Shown: positions 24,895-35,378, numbered from the stretch's first letter. The stretch: 64,000 nt of DNA from Palsa-1447 sp964509885 (GCA_964509885.1 CAZDZL010000003.1:1-64000); one strand, 5' to 3'. Numbers and translations are program-made. The notes: generated from the sequence alone by a model not told the origin.

Positions 24895-26457
24895 ATGAGC
24901 TCCCGACCCCTGATTTCCCCGCTGCGACTGCTTGGCCTCCTCGCCTCTCTGGCCTCGATCTCGACGACCCCCGCCGTGGCTGCGGACCTCGGGCTCGCCC
25001 CCTACTTCGGCGACCACGCCGTTCTGCAGCAGGGGAAGCCGGTGCCCGTGTGGGGCGCTGCCGGCGCCTCGGACCCGATCGCCGTGACGTTCCACGGGCA
25101 GACGGCGAAGACCCAGGCGGGAGCGGACGGGAGCTGGAAGGTGAGCATCGGCCCGTTCGAGGCCAGCGCCGAGGGCGCGGATTTGGTGGTCGCCGGCCGC
25201 ACCACCCTCACGCTCCACGACGTCGTCGTCGGCGAGGTCTGGCTCTGCTCGGGGCAGTCCAACATGGAGTTTGCGGTCGACGACGGGGGCGGCTACCGCG
25301 TCGACCATCCCGATGCCGAGGTAGCCACCGCGCACTTCCCGCTGATACGCCAGCTCAAGGTCAAGCAGACCGTGGCGTCGTCTCCTGCGGCGACGGTCGC
25401 GACGGGGGGCTGGGTTTCGGCCTCGCCCGAGACCGTCGGCGGATTCACCGCGGTCGGCTACTTCTTCGCCCGCGACATCCACCGCGCCCTCGGCGTCCCC
25501 GTGGGGATCATCGACAGCCCGTGGGGCGGAACGCCAATCGAGTCCTGGATGAGCGACGCCGCGCGCAAGTCGACGTCGCTCTCCGCATCCCTCGACGCCC
25601 GCTGGGCGAAGGATCTCAGCGAGTGGCCGCCGGAGCGGGTCGCGGCGTTTCCCGCCGTGAAGGCGGCCTGGGAAAAGGCCTCCGAAGAAGCCGACAGGAA
25701 GCACACAAAAATCACGCTCCCGTGGCCGGGCTACCCGGCGAGCGATGACTCGCCCAACCGCCCGGGAGGCCTCTTCAACGCGATGATAGCCCCGTTCGAG
25801 CCCGCGGCGATCCGCGGCATCCTCTGGTACCAGGGCGAATCCAACTCGGATCGCGCCGGCGAATACGCGGAGCTCTTCGCAGCGATGATCCGCTCGTGGC
25901 GCGAGGGATTCGGCCAGGGCGACGTGCCCTTTTACTTCGTGCAGCTCGCGAACTTCGGGGACGAGAACGAGGTGGTCAACCGGAACTGGGCGCGCCTGCG
26001 CGAGGCCCAGGAGAAGGTCCTCGCCCTCCCGAACACCGGCATGGCGGTGACGGTCGACATCGGAGAGGCGCACAACATCCACCCGAGGAACAAGCAGGAG
26101 GTCGGCCGCAGGCTCGCCCTGATCGCGAGGACGAGGCTGTACAACATCCCGCCGGAGGTCAGCGGCCCGGTGTTCGCCGGCGCGACGCCCGAGGGTAAGT
26201 CCATCCGGGTGCGCTTCAGCCACTCGGGCGACGAGCTCTTCGCGCACGGGGGATCCGTCCGGTCGCTGGAGGTCGCGGGCGCGGACAAGGTCTTCTTTCC
26301 CGCCGCCGGCGAGATCGAGGCCGACACGCTCCTGGCCTCCTCGCCGGACGTGAAGGAGCCCGTCGCCGTCCGCTATGCCTGGGCAAACGCCCCGGACGCG
26401 AATCTCTACGGCGACAACGGGCTTCCGGTGCCGCCATTCCGCTCCGACGGCTGGTAG
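24895..26457 (+). CDS. Sialate O-acetylesterase-like carbohydrate esterase (SGNH/SASA)
   Basis: 520 residues, exported (signal peptide 1-30, AVAA-D). The SASA-type serine esterase motif GQSNMEF places the nucleophile at Ser122, followed by FFARDIH, the oxyanion motif WYQGESN and a C-terminal DIGEAHNIHPRNK that should supply the catalytic Asp/His. It removes O-acetyl groups from sialic acid or other acetylated glycans, including plant polysaccharides. Verrucomicrobial genomes use such esterases in polysaccharide breakdown, which fits the glycosidases nearby. It is divergent from the ThuA-like gene by 54 bases. Confidence 0.88.
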   Translation: MSSRPLISPLRLLGLLASLASISTTPAVAADLGLAPYFGDHAVLQQGKPVPVWGAAGASDPIAVTFHGQTAKTQAGADGSWKVSIGPFEASAEGADLVVAGRTTLTLHDVVVGEVWLCSGQSNMEFAVDDGGGYRVDHPDAEVATAHFPLIRQLKVKQTVASSPAATVATGGWVSASPETVGGFTAVGYFFARDIHRALGVPVGIIDSPWGGTPIESWMSDAARKSTSLSASLDARWAKDLSEWPPERVAAFPAVKAAWEKASEEADRKHTKITLPWPGYPASDDSPNRPGGLFNAMIAPFEPAAIRGILWYQGESNSDRAGEYAELFAAMIRSWREGFGQGDVPFYFVQLANFGDENEVVNRNWARLREAQEKVLALPNTGMAVTVDIGEAHNIHPRNKQEVGRRLALIARTRLYNIPPEVSGPVFAGATPEGKSIRVRFSHSGDELFAHGGSVRSLEVAGADKVFFPAAGEIEADTLLASSPDVKEPVAVRYAWANAPDANLYGDNGLPVPPFRSDGW

Positions 26458-26541
26458 CAAAGACGCCGGATAGGGAAAAAGGGCTCACTTTTTTTTCCGA
26501 CCCGCTTGTGCTCGAGGCGGGACCGGCCTAACTAATGTAGG

Positions 26542-27690
26542 ATGGATCCATTCAACTTGGGCAGGGGCTCCGCTGTCATTCTGGGCTGGGTTGTCGCGAT
26601 GGGCTTCGCGGGCGGATGCGCAAAGGCCCCGAGCGGCCCGCCCCCGGTCGCCGACGTCCAGGTGGTCACGGTCGAGCAGAGGGACGTGCCCGTCGTCCAC
26701 GAATGGGTCGGGACACTCGACGGGTCCGTGAACGCGAAGATCCGGGCGCAGGTGAGCGGGTACCTCGTGAAGCAGGACTACAGGGAGGGCGCGGCCGTGA
26801 AGAAGGGCGACGTCCTCTTTGAGATCGACCCGAGGCCCTTCGAGGCGGCGCTCGCCCAGGCCAACGGCCTCTTGGCGCAGGCGAAGGCCCAGCTCGGGAA
26901 GGCTGAGCTCGACGTGGCCCGCGACACGCCCCTCGCCCAGGAAAAGGCGATCAGCCAGCAGGAGATGGACGACGCTGTCCAGGGCCGGCTCGCGGCGCTG
27001 GCCCAGGTCCAGTCGGCACAGGCCGGCGTCGACCAGGCCGAGCTCAACCTCGGCTTCACCCGCGTCTCCTCCCCCATCGACGGAATCGCCGGGCTGATCA
27101 GCGCCCAGATCGGGGACCTCGTCGGTCCCTCCACGGGGATTCTGACGACCGTGTCCGACGTCGACCCGATCAAGGCCGTCTTCCCCGTGAGCGAGCAGGC
27201 CTACCTTCAGCGCCTGATCGCAAAGGACTTCGCGGAGACGGCCGAGCAGTCCGTGTCGGGCGTCGAGTTCGACCTGATCCTCTCCGACGGCTCCCTTTAC
27301 CCGAGGAAGGGCCGGTTCTTCGCCATCGACAACCAGGTGAACGCCAACACCGGCACGCTGCAGGTCGTCGCCATCTTCCCCAACCCGAACGGCGTGCTGC
27401 GGGCCGGCCAGTACGCCAAGGTGCGCACGGTGGTCAGCGTCGACAAGGGGGCGCTTCTTGTCCCGCAGCGCGCGCTCAGCGAGCTCCAGGGCGGCTACCA
27501 GCTGGCCACGGTCGACGCCTCGAACCACACGCACATCATGACCGTCAAGACGGGCCAGCAGGTGGGCTCGCAAGTCGTCGTCGAGTCGGGCCTTCACCCG
27601 GGCGACAAGGTCGTCGCGGACGGGCCGCAGAAGATCACCGAGGGCGCCGAGGTGCACCCGATCCCCTTCGCCGCCGAGCCCTCCAAGTAG
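26542..27690 (+). CDS. RND efflux periplasmic adaptor (membrane fusion protein), lipoprotein
   Basis: 382 residues of the AcrA/MexA adaptor family. The N-terminus ends in a lipobox (FAGGC), so it is lipid-anchored to the inner membrane. The lipoyl half-motifs flank a helical hairpin: IRAQVSGYLVKQDYREGAAVKKGDVLFEID and LGFTRVSSPIDGIAG, each shown here only as landmarks. The C-terminal part (VPQRALSELQGGYQ, LHPGDKVVADG) is the membrane-proximal domain. First gene of a three-gene efflux operon; the pump follows 7 bases later. Confidence 0.93.
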   Translation: MDPFNLGRGSAVILGWVVAMGFAGGCAKAPSGPPPVADVQVVTVEQRDVPVVHEWVGTLDGSVNAKIRAQVSGYLVKQDYREGAAVKKGDVLFEIDPRPFEAALAQANGLLAQAKAQLGKAELDVARDTPLAQEKAISQQEMDDAVQGRLAALAQVQSAQAGVDQAELNLGFTRVSSPIDGIAGLISAQIGDLVGPSTGILTTVSDVDPIKAVFPVSEQAYLQRLIAKDFAETAEQSVSGVEFDLILSDGSLYPRKGRFFAIDNQVNANTGTLQVVAIFPNPNGVLRAGQYAKVRTVVSVDKGALLVPQRALSELQGGYQLATVDASNHTHIMTVKTGQQVGSQVVVESGLHPGDKVVADGPQKITEGAEVHPIPFAAEPSK

Positions 27691-27697
27691 CCGCGCC

Positions 27698-30600
27698 GTG
27701 TCGAAGTTCTTCATCAACCGCCCCATCGTCGCGATCGTCATCGCGATCATCACGGTGATCGTCGGCGCGGTGGCGCTCGTCTCGCTGCCGATCGCCCAGT
27801 TCCCCAAGATCGTCCCGCCCGAGGCCCGCATCACGTCGACCTACGTCGGCGCCGATGCCCAGACGGTCGAGCAGTCCGTGGCGACTCCCATCGAGCAGAT
27901 CCTGAGCGGCGTCGACAACATGAACTACATGTACTCGATCAACGGCAGCGACGGCTCGCTGCGGCTGACCGCGAACTTCGACGTCGCCACCGACCCCAAC
28001 ACGGACCTGATCCTGACGCAGATGCGGGTCACCCAGGCCAACCCGCAGCTGCCGGCCGACGTGGCGAACTTCGGCGTCACCGTGCAGAAGCAGCTCACGG
28101 CCCCGCTCATGCTGGTCGGCCTCTACTCGCCGACCGACGCCTACGACAGCACGTTCCTCGCGAACTACGCCTACATCAACATCAACGACCAGCTGACGCG
28201 CGTGCCCGGCATCGCGAGCGCCTCGGTCTTCGGCGCGGGCCAGTACGCGATGCGCTACTGGGTGAAGCCGGACCAGCTCGCAAAGCTCAACATCACGGTC
28301 GGCGAGGTGATCCAGGCCATCCAGAGCCAGAACACGGTCAACCCGGCGGGCACGATCGGCGGCGAGCCCTCGCCCAAGGGCCAGGACTTCACGTACTCGG
28401 TGCGCGCCCAGGGGCGGCTCTCCTCGCCCGAGGAGTTCGGCGCGATCGTGATCCGCTCGAACCCCGACGGCTCGGCGGTGCGCCTGAGGGACGTCGCCCG
28501 CGTCGAGCTCGGGGCGCAGGTCTACAACGTCATGGGCCGCCTCGACGGCAAGCCGGCCGCGGTCATCGCGATCTACCAGCTGCCCGGCTCGAACGCCCTG
28601 GACTGCGCCGTCGGGGTCAAGAAGGCCATGGCCCGGCTGAAGCTGCGCTTCCCCGCGGGGCTGGACTACAAGGTGGGCCTCGACACGACCCAGTCGGTGT
28701 CCGAGGGCATGAAGGAGATCTCGAACACGCTCTGGCAGGCGCTGCTCCTCGTCATCCTGGTCGTCTTCATCTTCCTTCAGGGATGGAGGCCGACCCTCAT
28801 CCCGCTCCTGGCCGTCCCGGTCTCCCTCATCGGCACCTTCATGCTGTTCCCGCTGTTCGGGTTCTCGGTGAACACGCTCTCGCTGTTCGGGCTCGTGCTC
28901 GCGATCGGGCTCGTGGTCGACGACGCGATCGTGGTCGTCGAGGCGGTCGAGCACCACATCGAGGAGGGCATGTCGCCGCGGGACGCGACGATCCGGGCCA
29001 TGGAGGAGGTCTCCGGCCCGGTGATCGCGATCGCGGTCATCCTCGCGGCCGTGTTCGTGCCGACCGCCTTCATCCCCGGGATCACCGGCCGCCTCTACCA
29101 GCAGTTCGCGCTCACGATCGCCATCTCCGTGATGATCTCGGCCTTCAACGCGCTGTCGCTCAGCCCCGCGCTCTGCGCAATGCTCCTGCGGCCCAAGGAC
29201 AAAAACGCCTCGGTCGGGCCGCTCGGCAGGTTCTATGCCTGGTTCAACCGCGGCTTCGGCAGAATCCAGTCGGGCTACGTGAACGTCTCCAGGCACCTGA
29301 TCCAGAAGAGTGTCCTTAGCTTCGCACTCCTGGGCTGCTTCGCGCTGGGCGCCTACTTAATCGGAAGGAAGCTGCCGTCGTCCTTCCTGCCCGAGGAGGA
29401 CCAGGGCTACATCTACGTCGGGCTGCAGCTGCCCAACGCATCCTCCCTTCAGAGGACGAGCGAGGCCGCGCGCAAGGTGGAGGAGATCCTCAAGGACACC
29501 CCTGGCGTGCGGACCTACACGGCCGTTATCGGCTTCTCGCTGCTGAGCACCGTCTACAACACCTACAGCGGCTTCTTCTTCGTGAACCTGAAGCCGTGGT
29601 CCGAGCGGACCAAGCCGCAGGAGAGCTACGCGGCGATCAAGGCGAGCCTGTCGCGCCGCCTCGCGGGCATCCCCGAGGCGCGGGCCTTCGCCTTCTCGCC
29701 CCCTTCCATCCCCGGCGTGGGCACGGCCGGCGGCTTCACCTTCGTCCTCGAGGACCGCGCCGGCAAGGACATCGCCTTCCTCGCGGATAATCTCAACAAG
29801 TTCATGACAGCCGCCAGGGCGAGGAAGGAACTCGCGGGGCTGACGACGACGTTCCTTCCCTCCGTACCCCAGATCTTCGTCAAGGTGGACCGCGACAAGG
29901 TCCTCAAGCAGGGCGTGGCGCTCGCCGACGTGTACCGGACGCTCCAGTGCTTCATGGGCGGGATCTTCGTGAACTACTTCAACCGCTTCGGGCGGCAGTG
30001 GCAGGTCTACGTCGAGGCCGAGGGCGAGTACCGCAGCAGCGCCGACAAGCTCGAGAACTACTTCGTGCGCAACCACGACGGGGCGATGGTGCCGCTCTCC
30101 GCGCTGACCACGGTGGAGAACCGACTGGGGCCCGAGTTCACCATGAGGTACAACCTCTACCGCAGCGCGCAGATCAACGGGTCGGCGGCGCCGGGCTACA
30201 GCTCGAACCAGGCGAACGCCGCTCTGGAGGAGGTGTTCGCCAAGACGATGCCGAGGGAGATGGGCTTCGACTACATCGGCATGTCCTTCCAGGAGAAGAA
30301 GGCCCAGGAGGGCATCCCGCCCGCCGCGATCTTCGGGCTCTCCCTGGTGTTCGTGTTCCTGATCCTCGCCGCCCTCTACGAGAGCTGGTCGCTGCCCTTC
30401 AGCGTCCTGCTCGGGGTGCCGGTCGCCGTCTTCGGCGCGTACATCACCCTCTTCGCGCGGCAGATGGAGAACAACGTCTTCGCGCAGATTGGGCTCATCA
30501 TGCTGATCGGGCTCTCCGCGAAGAACGCCATCCTGATCGTCGAGTTCGCGCGGACCCGCTACGAGCACGGGGTGCCGCTCCTCGACGCGGCCCTCGAGGG

Positions 30601-30880
30601 GGCGAAGATCCGCCTCAGGCCCATCCTGATGACGTCGCTCGCGTTCATCTTCGGGTGCGTGCCCCTGTGGCTCGCCAGCGGCGCCGGCGGCGTCGCCCGC
30701 CGGGTGATGGGGACGACCGTGATCGGCGGGATGATCGCGGCGAGCGCCCTGGCCATATTCCTGATCCCGGTCACGTTTTACGTGATCGAGATGTGGGCGA
30801 CCAAGGGCCACCCCCACAGCGCGCGCCCGGACGCGGCGAAGCCGCCGGGAGGCCCCCCGGTGTTGCCGGGAGGACACTGA
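27698..30880 (+). CDS. RND (HAE1) multidrug efflux pump subunit
   Basis: 1,060 residues, the normal size for AcrB/MexB-type proton-driven drug exporters, with two repeats of six helices and large periplasmic loops. The proton-relay residues are present: the Asp-Asp pair in GLVVDDAIVVVE (helix 4) and the lysine of LSAKNAILIVEFA (helix 10). The start MSKFFINRPIVAIVIAI is standard. The likely substrates are hydrophobic toxic compounds; specificity cannot be predicted. Middle gene of the operon; the outer-membrane gene begins 2 bases after its stop. Confidence 0.95.
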   Translation: MSKFFINRPIVAIVIAIITVIVGAVALVSLPIAQFPKIVPPEARITSTYVGADAQTVEQSVATPIEQILSGVDNMNYMYSINGSDGSLRLTANFDVATDPNTDLILTQMRVTQANPQLPADVANFGVTVQKQLTAPLMLVGLYSPTDAYDSTFLANYAYININDQLTRVPGIASASVFGAGQYAMRYWVKPDQLAKLNITVGEVIQAIQSQNTVNPAGTIGGEPSPKGQDFTYSVRAQGRLSSPEEFGAIVIRSNPDGSAVRLRDVARVELGAQVYNVMGRLDGKPAAVIAIYQLPGSNALDCAVGVKKAMARLKLRFPAGLDYKVGLDTTQSVSEGMKEISNTLWQALLLVILVVFIFLQGWRPTLIPLLAVPVSLIGTFMLFPLFGFSVNTLSLFGLVLAIGLVVDDAIVVVEAVEHHIEEGMSPRDATIRAMEEVSGPVIAIAVILAAVFVPTAFIPGITGRLYQQFALTIAISVMISAFNALSLSPALCAMLLRPKDKNASVGPLGRFYAWFNRGFGRIQSGYVNVSRHLIQKSVLSFALLGCFALGAYLIGRKLPSSFLPEEDQGYIYVGLQLPNASSLQRTSEAARKVEEILKDTPGVRTYTAVIGFSLLSTVYNTYSGFFFVNLKPWSERTKPQESYAAIKASLSRRLAGIPEARAFAFSPPSIPGVGTAGGFTFVLEDRAGKDIAFLADNLNKFMTAARARKELAGLTTTFLPSVPQIFVKVDRDKVLKQGVALADVYRTLQCFMGGIFVNYFNRFGRQWQVYVEAEGEYRSSADKLENYFVRNHDGAMVPLSALTTVENRLGPEFTMRYNLYRSAQINGSAAPGYSSNQANAALEEVFAKTMPREMGFDYIGMSFQEKKAQEGIPPAAIFGLSLVFVFLILAALYESWSLPFSVLLGVPVAVFGAYITLFARQMENNVFAQIGLIMLIGLSAKNAILIVEFARTRYEHGVPLLDAALEGAKIRLRPILMTSLAFIFGCVPLWLASGAGGVARRVMGTTVIGGMIAASALAIFLIPVTFYVIEMWATKGHPHSARPDAAKPPGGPPVLPGGH

Positions 30881-30882
30881 CC

Positions 30883-32319
30883 ATGCCCGCGCCGCTCCTG
30901 AAGCACACGGCCGCGGCCCTGTCCGCCCTTCTCCTCGCGGGATGCGCGGTCGGGCCGGATTTTAAGCGCCCCGAGACCGCCGCGCCCCAGGCCTACCGCG
31001 GCCAGGCGGACGCGGGGGCGCGCTCCGTTGCCGACCTCGCATGGTGGGACGTCTACAGGGATCCGCAGCTGAGCGCCCTCCTGCGCAGGGCCCTCGCGGA
31101 CGGCTTCGACGCCCGCATAGCCGCTGCCAGGGTCGAGCAGTCCCGCTCGATCGCCGCCCAGGTCCACGGCCAGCTGTTTCCCGCGGTGGGCTACGCCGCG
31201 AACGCGGACCGGGGCCGGAACGCGCAGCTTGGAAACGCCTTCACGCAGGGGGGCGGCAACACGACGGACGGGTTTGACGGCTACCTTGGCGCGGCGTGGG
31301 AGTTCGACCTCTGGGGGCGCGTCCGCCGGCTGGACGAGGCCGCGCGAGCCCAGTACCTCGCCTCCGAGGAGGGCCGCCGCGGCGTGCTCCTGAGCCTCGT
31401 GAGCGACGTGGCGACCTCCTACTACGACCTCCTCGAGCTGGACGAGGAGCTCGCGATCGCGCACGACGCGACGGACGCATTCGGCGAGAGCCTCAAGCTC
31501 TTCAACCGCCAGCTCGAGGGCGGCGTGGTCTCGCGCCTCGACACGGCGAGCGCGCAGGCCGCGATGGAGACCAGCGCGGCGCGCATCCCCGCGATCGAGA
31601 TGCAGATCGCTGTCCGGGAGAACCAGCTGAGCGTGCTGACGGGCGGCGCGCCGGGACCCATCGCGCGCGGCGCGCGCCTCTCGGACCAGTCCGTCCCGCC
31701 CGACGTCCCCGCGGGCCTGCCCTCGGACCTCCTCGAGCGCCGCCCCGACGTCCGCCAGGCGGAATTCGCGGCGAAGGCCGCCAACGCGGGCATCGGCGTC
31801 ACGATCGGGGGCTTCCTGCCGAGGATCGGCCTGAGCGCCATCCTCGGCGGCGTGAGCTCGCAGCTGAACCAGGTGACGTCGCGCTCCGCGGGGCTCTGGT
31901 CCGTCGGCGCCGGGGCCACCGGCCCCCTTTTCCAGGGCGGCGGCCTGCACGGCCAGTACACCCAGGCGAAGGCGGCCTGGGAGCAGGCCAAGCTCCAGTA
32001 CCAGCAGGCCGCGCTCAGCGCGTTCGGCGACGTCGCCAGCGCGCTCGTCACCCGCCAGAAGCTCGCCGAGGTGCGCGCCCGCCAGGAGAGCGCCGTCGCC
32101 GCGTACGAGGAGGCGGTGAAGCTCTCGACCGAGCGCTACTCCGCGGGAAGGGCCAGCTACTTCGAGGTCATCCAGTCGCAGCTGCTTCTCTATCCCGCGA
32201 AGGTCGCGCTCGCGCAGACCCGTCGGGACCAGTTCACGGCCGTCGTGCAGCTCTACAAGGCGCTCGGCGGAGGCTGGAACATTCCCGCCGGCGACTGGGC
32301 CTCGGCAGGCGCCAAATAG
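30883..32319 (+). CDS. Outer-membrane efflux lipoprotein (OprM/NodT family)
   Basis: 478 residues from the ATG at 30883, two bases after the pump stop. Lipobox LLLAGC (Cys20) followed by AVGPDFKRPETAAPQAY, the typical OprM start. Two TolC-like repeats carry LAWWDVYRDPQLSALLRRAL and LPSDLLERRPDVRQAE, hallmarks of the family, and the C-terminus has RYSAGRASYFEVIQSQ. It forms the trimeric outer-membrane duct for the adjacent RND pump. The open frame running upstream to 29947 is a shadow of the pump gene. Confidence 0.93.
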   Translation: MPAPLLKHTAAALSALLLAGCAVGPDFKRPETAAPQAYRGQADAGARSVADLAWWDVYRDPQLSALLRRALADGFDARIAAARVEQSRSIAAQVHGQLFPAVGYAANADRGRNAQLGNAFTQGGGNTTDGFDGYLGAAWEFDLWGRVRRLDEAARAQYLASEEGRRGVLLSLVSDVATSYYDLLELDEELAIAHDATDAFGESLKLFNRQLEGGVVSRLDTASAQAAMETSAARIPAIEMQIAVRENQLSVLTGGAPGPIARGARLSDQSVPPDVPAGLPSDLLERRPDVRQAEFAAKAANAGIGVTIGGFLPRIGLSAILGGVSSQLNQVTSRSAGLWSVGAGATGPLFQGGGLHGQYTQAKAAWEQAKLQYQQAALSAFGDVASALVTRQKLAEVRARQESAVAAYEEAVKLSTERYSAGRASYFEVIQSQLLLYPAKVALAQTRRDQFTAVVQLYKALGGGWNIPAGDWASAGAK

Positions 32320-32522
32320 AGCGCAGAACCCATCCCCCGGGGCGGAACATCATGGGCCATGGGCCCTTACGCCAAGCCTCCCGTGCCTTCAGGAATCCGG
32401 GCGCCTCCCGATCCGGGGTCGCCGTTCCCCCTGTTCCAATCCGGTCTGTTTCCCACCTGACGAAAGGATCGATTTAAGAGGGCGAATGGATAACATGTGC
32501 GGCTTGAAAAACCCGGAACGAG

Positions 32523-34616
32523 ATGGGCACCACCTCGCCATTTGACGAGATCGCGTTGAAGGCGACGGTCGCGGACCTCTCGAGGCGCCTTGCCAACGCC
32601 GAGGAGGCGCTGCGCGCGGCGGCCGAGGGCGCCACGTCCGGGGCGGACCCCGCCGAGGGCCAGAGAAAGCTCCTCTTCGAGGCCCAGCAGACGCTCACGA
32701 TGGAGCACAACCTCCTGCGCACCGTGATCGACATCATCCCCGACCACGTGTTCGTGCGCGACAGGGCCTCGAGGCACCTCATCAACAACCGGGCTGAGCT
32801 GGCCGTCCTCGGGGCCGAGACGCTCGAGGAAACCCTGGGAAAGACCGACTTTGATTTCTGGCCGGCCGAGATGGCCCGGAAGTTCCATGAGGCGAACGAG
32901 CAGGTCATGTCGTCGGGAATGACCCTGGCCAACATTGAGGATCTGATTCCTGGGCCCCGGGGGGAGCCGCGCTGGTGGTCGACCACGAAGGTGCCCCTTC
33001 GCGACGACGACGGCGCCGTGGTCGGGCTTGTGGGTATCGGGCGGGACGTAACCGAGCACAGGGAGGTCATCCAGAAGATCACCGAGCAGGCTGCAATGCT
33101 CGACCAGGCCCATGACGCCATCCTCATGCTCACGCTTGACGGGAGGGTCGCCTACATGAATGCCGCGGCCGAGCGCCTGTTCGGCTGGAGCGCCGCGGAC
33201 CTGATGGGCAAGGTCGCGGCATCGATTTTTCCGGAGGAGGACCAGGAGGCGCTCAAGCTGGCAGTGGCTGAGACCCTGGCCGCGGGCTCCTGGAAGGGGG
33301 AGCTTAAGGTGCACCACCGCCTGGGCCAGGAGATCTACATCGACACGCGCCGAACGCTCATACGTGACAAGCTGGGCGCGCCCAAGGCCCAGCTGACGAT
33401 AAGCGCCGACATCACCGAGAAGAAGAAGCGCGACGCCACGGCGCTGCGAAACCAGCGCCTTGAGAGCCTGGGCACGCTCGCCGGCGGGATCGCGCACGAC
33501 CTGAACAACGTCCTTGCCCCGATCCTCATGTCGATCGCGCTTCTCAAGCTCAAGGTGGACGACGAGAGCGGCCAGAGGCTGCTCGCCATGCTGGAGCTGA
33601 ACGCGGAGCGCGGGGCGCAGCTCGTGCGCCAAGTTCTCGCCTTCGGGCGCGGGGCCGAGGGGGACCGCATCCTGGTCCAGCCGCTCCACCTCGCGCGCGA
33701 GATCGAGCAGATTGTCAGCGACACCTTCCCGAAGTCCATCGGCTTCGAGCTCGTGAACGAGAAGGACCCGTGGACCGTGACGGGGGATCCCACCCAGATC
33801 CACCAGGTCCTGCTCAACCTCTGCGTCAACGCGAGGGACTCGATGCCCAACGGCGGAAAGATCACCCTGCGGATCGAGAACATCGTCCTGGACGAGACCT
33901 ACGCCAGCATGCACCAGGGGGCGAAGGCGGGCTCGTACCTGGCCGTATCCGTCACCGACACGGGCATGGGCATCCCGCCCAACATCCGGGACAGGATCTT
34001 CGAGCCCTTCTTCACCACGAAGGACATCGGCAAGGGCACGGGCCTCGGCCTCTCGACGTCCCTTGGGATCGTCCAGAGCCACGGGGGGTTCATCAACGTC
34101 ACGAGCGAGGTCGGCCGGGGCAGCACGTTCAAGCTGTATCTCCCTGCGAACGCCGCCGCGGCGGTGCCGGCACCTGCGGCCTCGAAGCGCGCCGGGCTGC
34201 CGCGGGGCCACAACGAGCTTATCCTCGTGGTGGACGACGAGCAGCCCATACTCAATGTCGCGAAGTCCACGCTCGAGCGCTTCGGCTACAGGGTCGCGGT
34301 CGCGACGAACGGCGCCGCCGCGGTCTCCATCTACGCCCTGCAGCGCGAGGCGATCGCCGTCGTCGTCACCGACATGGCCATGCCCATTATGGACGGCCCA
34401 GCGATGGCGGTCGCCTTGAAGGCGATCAACCCGGACGTGAAGATCATCGGGTCGAGCGGCATGGACGCGGGCAGCGGACTGTCGGCGGCGGCGATCGCCG
34501 GGGTGAGCGAGTTCATCCCGAAGCCCTACTCCGCCGAGACCCTCCTCAAGGCAATAGCCCGGGCCATCGGCCACGCGGACGACGCGCAGAAGCCGGACCG
34601 CGTCCCGGCGCCGTAG
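32523..34616 (+). CDS. Hybrid histidine kinase: PAS-PAS-HisKA-HATPase-REC
   Basis: 697 residues, no membrane segment, so a soluble sensor. A coiled-coil N-terminus (about 9-65) leads to PAS1 (66-180) and PAS2 (188-300), a dimerisation domain with phospho-His325 (LAGGIAHDLNNVLAP), an ATPase domain (N-box around 432-440, DTGMGIP, GTGLGLST) and a receiver domain (566-680) with phospho-Asp617 (VTDMAMP) and Lys667 (IPKPYS). No DNA-binding output domain or separate response regulator is adjacent, so it probably feeds a phosphorelay elsewhere or the receiver acts as a phosphate sink. The signal is unknown. Confidence 0.92.
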   Translation: MGTTSPFDEIALKATVADLSRRLANAEEALRAAAEGATSGADPAEGQRKLLFEAQQTLTMEHNLLRTVIDIIPDHVFVRDRASRHLINNRAELAVLGAETLEETLGKTDFDFWPAEMARKFHEANEQVMSSGMTLANIEDLIPGPRGEPRWWSTTKVPLRDDDGAVVGLVGIGRDVTEHREVIQKITEQAAMLDQAHDAILMLTLDGRVAYMNAAAERLFGWSAADLMGKVAASIFPEEDQEALKLAVAETLAAGSWKGELKVHHRLGQEIYIDTRRTLIRDKLGAPKAQLTISADITEKKKRDATALRNQRLESLGTLAGGIAHDLNNVLAPILMSIALLKLKVDDESGQRLLAMLELNAERGAQLVRQVLAFGRGAEGDRILVQPLHLAREIEQIVSDTFPKSIGFELVNEKDPWTVTGDPTQIHQVLLNLCVNARDSMPNGGKITLRIENIVLDETYASMHQGAKAGSYLAVSVTDTGMGIPPNIRDRIFEPFFTTKDIGKGTGLGLSTSLGIVQSHGGFINVTSEVGRGSTFKLYLPANAAAAVPAPAASKRAGLPRGHNELILVVDDEQPILNVAKSTLERFGYRVAVATNGAAAVSIYALQREAIAVVVTDMAMPIMDGPAMAVALKAINPDVKIIGSSGMDAGSGLSAAAIAGVSEFIPKPYSAETLLKAIARAIGHADDAQKPDRVPAP

Positions 34617-34637
34617 GATCCGGCCGCCTCACGGGAC

Positions 34638-35267
34638 ATGCCGGGCCACATCACCTACAACAACGTTGCCGGCCGGAGCGTCGAGCGCCTCGCCGCGCTG
34701 AGCGACGGCATCTTCGGCGTCGGGATGACGCTCCTCGTCCTCGACCTGCGCCTGCCGGCAACGGAGCTTATCCACAGCGAGCGGGGCCTCCTCGGCGCCC
34801 TGGCGTCCATCCTTCCCCAGCTAGTGATGTACATGATGAGCTTCGTCACCCTGGGGATGTTCTGGGTGGGCCAGCAGACCCAGCTGAACCACCTCGAGCG
34901 CTCGGACCGCCACCTGACGTGGATAAGCCTGGCATTCCTCTTCGCCGTCACGCTGATGCCGTTCTCGACCAAGATGCTCGCCGAGTACCACGAGCTGCGC
35001 GTCGCGCTCCTCGGCTACTGGCTCAACATACTTCTCCTGGGACTGGGGCTGTATTGCACATGGGGCTATGCCGCACGGCACCGGATGCTCAAGCCGGAGA
35101 CGCCCGCGGACGTGCCCGCCGCGGTCTGCCGCCGGATTGTCCAGGCCCAGGGCCTCTATGCGGGGGGCGCCCTTCTCTGCTTCCTGGACACGAGGCTCAG
35201 CATGGCCGCCATCGTCCTTGTGCAGCTCTATTTCGTCATCGCGCCGGGGTTTCGGGCCCGCAGGTAG
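34638..35267 (+). CDS. TMEM175-family (DUF1211) membrane protein, putative K+ channel
   Basis: 209 residues with six hydrophobic helices. Helix 1 carries RLAALSDGIFGVGMTLLVLD, the RxxxFSDG-type signature of the TMEM175/DUF1211 potassium channels (Ser replaces the usual Phe context only slightly, as ALSDGIF). Bacterial members form tetrameric K+-permeable channels. It starts 21 bases after the hybrid kinase and may be co-transcribed with it, though no functional tie is known. Confidence 0.85.
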   Translation: MPGHITYNNVAGRSVERLAALSDGIFGVGMTLLVLDLRLPATELIHSERGLLGALASILPQLVMYMMSFVTLGMFWVGQQTQLNHLERSDRHLTWISLAFLFAVTLMPFSTKMLAEYHELRVALLGYWLNILLLGLGLYCTWGYAARHRMLKPETPADVPAAVCRRIVQAQGLYAGGALLCFLDTRLSMAAIVLVQLYFVIAPGFRARR

Positions 35268-35378
35268 GCCTGCGCCGCGGCCCCTGGGGCCCGGGCGAGC
35301 GGAATTGAGTGGAACCGCCGGAAATCATGACCCTAATTTGGTCGTGTTCCCGCCAACCGAGCGGGAACGCGCCCCCGG

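Noticed and set aside
24841..26460. N-terminal extension of the ThuA-like protein to 785 residues
   Set aside because: It lies antisense to the sialate esterase gene and has shadow composition; the ThuA fold begins at the ATG at 24840.
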